Source: Phellopilus nigrolimitatus (Eukaryota > Basidiomycota > Agaricomycetes > Hymenochaetales > Hymenochaetaceae). From it: DNA of 64,000 nt. Positions 60,808 to 64,000 of the stretch are shown in pieces; positions within the stretch are counted from its first letter, which is position 1; each line of letters begins with the position of its first letter. The stretch covers positions 1,042,304-1,106,303 of the forward strand of contig JAJOHG010000009.1 in NCBI GenBank assembly GCA_021029095.1, read 5' to 3'. The notes under the pieces were generated by a model that did not search any database, was not told where the DNA came from, and saw only the letters and a program-made list of their open reading frames with translations. Both the position numbers and the translations under genes were made by a program.

Positions 60808-61473
60808 CAATGGCGCTCGCCGTAAGGAAAGGATCGCGCTCGACTTCGGACACGGTGAACTCAGGCCTCGAGGTCGACGCGCTCAGCAAAGGAGGAAATC
60901 AACACAACGCGGCCGTCCACCAGCCACGCGTTGGACCAAAAAAGGAAAACGCCCTGCGCCACATTTTTTTAATCAAAAGGAGGACGAAACAATCGAACAG
61001 AAATTTGTATATGTAATTATTGCAGCGCAATTTCTCTTCATTATTATACTCAAATTATCTTATAGGATCCACGCAGGCTGAAGTGCTTCACTGACTGACT
61101 CACGAAAAGTCCAGGAAAAAGGAAGGGGGATCAAGCATCCTCTCAAAAACTTACTTCTTACTTTTCACCACAACCGAGGGATACTTGGACCCGATGACTT
61201 CGTAGAAAAGGCACATGGCAAAAGTAACATACTTACAAGAGAACAAAATAGGCATAAGAGGATATGCGCACGGGTTAATACCAATCGCGCGGTCGGTTGA
61301 TTTGACATAAACAAAGCCGAGCGCCAGAGGATGCAATAGATGTATATGTGCATACGTAAATGGACCTATGCTCATAATAACACATACATGGTTTTTGGTA
61401 GGTGAGAAGCAGAAGGGAAGGGTTGCATGAAGAGCGATAAAGACGAAGAAAGCGCGGTGTTTTAACAGCGCCT
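60808..61473. other. Intergenic: CDC14 promoter and RPL2 3' flank
   Basis: No gene recognised. 60950-61080 is AT-rich. The frame [19 protein letters not shown] (around 60800-60860, minus) could belong to an alternative CDC14 start or a 5' leader. Confidence 0.45.
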
Positions 61474-62444
61474 TTACACCTCCTTGACCTTGACGGTACC
61501 GCGCAGAAGACCAGTCTATCGGGACGGAAGGGGAAAACGATAAACAACTGAGAGGATAACGAAAATAGGTTTCGGTTGTAACGTACCCTGCGTGCAGCAA
61601 TGAGACCGACTTTCTGTCCCGGGACGGCGGAGCGAGCAATGGTCGAAGCTTTTCCGATATGCTGGTGGTTACCACCACCGTGAGGATGGTCGACCGGGTT
61701 CATAGCCACACCACGAGTGCGGGGCCAGCTGCACGTAAAGTCAGTAAAATAGAAAGAAAAAGGCCGCGTTATACAGCCGCGCAAAACATGTTAAAAAAAC
61801 GCACTTGTAGCGCTTGGCCTTGTACTTGTGGTACGCACGGCCAGCCTTCAGGAGAGGCTTGTCGATACGGCCACCGCCAGCAACGATACCAACGGTCGCA
61901 CGTGCAGAGCCCGACACGGTCTTCTTCGCGCCAGACGGGAGACGGATGCGGGTCTTGTTGTCCTCGAGCGAATGGCCGATGACGGTCGCGTAGTTGCCGC
62001 TCGTGCGTGCGAGCGCACCGCGGTCGCCGACCTTCTCCTCGACGTTGCACACGATCGTACCCTCCGGAAGCTGCGCCACGGGGATAACGTTGCCGACGCT
62101 GAGCGCGGCCTTCTTCCCGCAGTAGACGAAGGCGCCGGTGTGGAGGCCCTCGGTTGCGACGAAGGTCTCGCTACGGAGCTTGTAGCGGTACGGGTCGCGG
62201 AAGACGACGCGGGCGAGGGGCGCACCGCGACCGGGGTCGTGGATAATGGCCTTGACGATCCCGCGAATGTAGCCGTTGCGCTCTGCGAAGTCGAGGTTGC
62301 GGAGCTTGGCGGGCGACTTGTTGTGGTGCGTGTGCGACTTGAACTGCAGGAAAGTGTAAACAGGGATTTTAAACACAGAAGCAGCGCTGAGCGAGGACGT
62401 ACGATGGCGTGCGACCGCCTCTGTGCACGAATAACGCGACCCAT
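61474..62444 (-). CDS. RPL2: Large-subunit ribosomal protein uL2 (L8/L2)
   Basis: Core 60S protein needed for peptidyl-transferase centre assembly and subunit joining. Exons 62403-62444, 61805-62343, 61587-61728 and 61474-61515 sum to 765 nt, giving 254 residues, the usual eukaryotic length. Landmarks are [73 protein letters not shown], and the conserved [20 protein letters not shown] loop. The last exon encodes [13 protein letters not shown] and a stop at 61474-61476. Small first exon and intron after codon 14 are common in fungal ribosomal protein genes. Frame intact. Confidence 0.98.
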
Positions 62445-62823
62445 CGTTCACTGCAGGAAGACAAACTGTTCGTTAGCAAGCTGTTCCATGTCGTGCCCTT
62501 TACTGTCCCAGATCCAATTCGTTGCCATCCATCAACCCTCAATCCATCCGCCCTCTTTCTTATCCATCCAGCCCTCTTTTTCGCCTCAAATCGTTCTCCG
62601 GGCCACTGAACGGCATGAACTCGACTCTGGAGCAGCATACAGGCGTAGAAAGGGCGTGGATACTCACAATGTCTGGCAGAGAGTAGCTGAGAGTCGTCGA
62701 GTGTTCGGTCTTGTAGTGCCGTCCGCATCACTCGGATCACTCGGCACGACGATTTAGGGCTTCTGTTCGATTCACGGTTCCGTCAAACATTTATTATCAA
62801 CCCGAGTACAAACAAATTAGATT
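62445..62823. promoter_or_regulatory. RPL2 upstream region and 3' flank of the next gene
   Basis: About 380 bp. Pyrimidine-rich sequence (CCATCCATCAACCCTC and CTTATCCATCCAGCCC at 62525-62575) sits upstream of RPL2 but on the plus strand. No TATA box is clear. Confidence 0.45.
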
Positions 62824-63937
62824 CTATGGTATCTGTGTCTTTCTGGCAGGGCCATACATGTAGCTTGGATTATTTCGCTTCATCGCTCTATGCTTCTGTT
62901 TGGCACTGTCAGAAGAGATGCTTTCATCCACAGAGAGCCTCCGGTCTAATGCGAAAATCTCAGGCTCGCTCATGCCTTGTTTGAGGACTTTTCAGCACAA
63001 CACATAATGTCAGCTTAGCAACTGAACCCCAAAGCTGATTAAAGACTCACCTTCTACAATAGTTTCTTTTACGACCACTTGTATGGATTTCTTCTTGCAG
63101 TCTTGTCGCATTTGTGCACATGTTAGCTAATAAGTACTACGGAGGTGTCAAGATAGACTTACATCTGTCAAATGCATGATTAACACCTTCAGGATTACGC
63201 TCAGCCAGCATTATAAAAAAAGACTGCATGTCAGAGGTGCTGGCATCCCACGTCTGCTCTGGGTATTTCTTGTTGTCTGGAATTTCGTAGCCGATACGAA
63301 TTTCGCCAGGAAGTTTAGATAGTACTTGAAACCAGAATTTTTAGAAATTGCTACCAGCTTGCAAAAGAACTGCTTATTCTTTTGTTACATACCTCTGTAA
63401 TACTTGTCCTCAAGAGAAAATGACTTTCCTAATATAGCGTTGTTCTGTTTGACTTTCCAAAATGATTATGTCAGTTTTTATGCAATCGCACAAAAAAGCG
63501 AAACATATAAAATTGCATACCGTAGGCCGTCGATAGATCTCGAGTATGCAAGCTGTATGAGTTGTCTCGACAATCTAAAATAGTTTTTTCGACAAATTCG
63601 TTAGTTCGTGGGCCGCTTGTATATGAAAGTCGAAATACTGACATTCCCATAGTTCTTTCAACAATAACTCTTCAGGAATCATTATCTCAACAATACGCAT
63701 GACTTCTTTCCAGCTCAATCTGCCTTCTTTCTCGACGGAGTATCCAGTTTTTCCGGTTTCTGCCGAGTCACCAATTAATTTCTGGTCGGCTGAAAGCGAG
63801 GCGCCATAAAACAGAGTCAGTTATATCATCATCCACTGAACGCCACTGCTGGAAAACTTACTATGAAACCCATCCTTGTCGGCAAAAACATCGAGAAGAC
63901 CAACTTCGGAGTGCGCAGGAGAGTTAATACGAGACAT
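62824..63937 (-). CDS. Unrecognised 227-residue protein, seven exons
   Basis: Not in any family I recognise. Spliced by eye from seven short exons: 63862-63937, 63643-63789, 63521-63552, 63393-63444, 63163-63324, 63051-63101 and 62824-62987. The sum is 684 nt, an exact codon multiple, with all junctions GT-AG. The start MSRINSPAHSEVGLLDVFAD is at 63937. Internal sequence includes WKEVMRIVEIMIPEELLLKE, LSKLPGEIRIGYEIPDNKKY, SFFIMLAERNPEGVNHAFDR and CKKKSIQVVVKETIVE. It ends with a basic KQKHRAMKRNNPSYMYGPAR-type tail and a stop at 62824-62826. No signal peptide or membrane segment. AT-richer than its neighbours. The exon chain is my inference, but consistent phase over six junctions supports it. 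Confidence 0.6.
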
Positions 63938-64000
63938 AATTCAGAATTGTCAGTGACGGGATTTCTGTCGCAGATAGCACTGAATCCATGACCTTTTTAT

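Overview
The window is nuclear DNA of a filamentous basidiomycete, most likely an Agaricomycete. Genes are dense, on both strands, and cut by many 45-90 nt GT-AG introns. Protein content fits: a C2-like/NACHT/WD40 NLR pair, an APSES factor, an F-box/LRR-like protein, and a PNUTS-type protein. Species cannot be named from this sequence.

Layout. 1-1744 holds the 3' part of a cyclopropane-fatty-acid synthase gene. A 3.4 kb gene-poor stretch follows, then an APSES/ankyrin cell-cycle transcription factor (5115-7569) with an apparent 1-nt frameshift. 7.6-8.9 kb contains a CAAGA-rich, apparently spliced minus-strand unit. Next come an F-box gene (9404-10844, frameshifted in a T run), a WD40 protein (12100-15187), a Pho85-type cyclin (15730-17260, minus), a large Gln-rich LIM-domain-binding/PtaB-like co-regulator (18145-22781, minus, two apparent frameshifts) and IMP3 (24379-25184).

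26.1-50.0 kb is the most unusual part. Two paralogous NLR genes lie as an inverted pair (26121-33395 minus; 43208-49992 plus) around about 9.8 kb of ordinary genes (a PNUTS-like phosphatase-1 regulator, an HMG-box protein, a WW-domain glycine-rich protein). Both NLRs are broken in their WD40 region by DNA transposons with 18-bp terminal inverted repeats and perfect 8-bp target duplications, as in the hAT superfamily. Two of the three insertions are 2,368-bp elements, identical in every part compared, at different sites in the two paralogs. They carry intron-containing fragments of two host genes, ribosomal protein eS19 and eIF3a. The third is a 474-bp element with the same ends and no cargo. 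Together they look like a fungal Pack-type (gene-capturing) hAT family and its empty relative.

50.9-64 kb returns to conserved single-copy genes: RAD16, a BOD1/SHG1-domain COMPASS-like subunit, uroporphyrinogen decarboxylase (HEM12), CDC14 phosphatase, ribosomal protein uL2 (RPL2), and an unrecognised 227-residue protein that is split over seven exons.

No operon-like functional cluster is present; the housekeeping genes are independent units. Joint biology is seen mainly in the NLR/transposon region. Four single-base frame breaks in three otherwise well-preserved genes could be assembly indels or real lesions.
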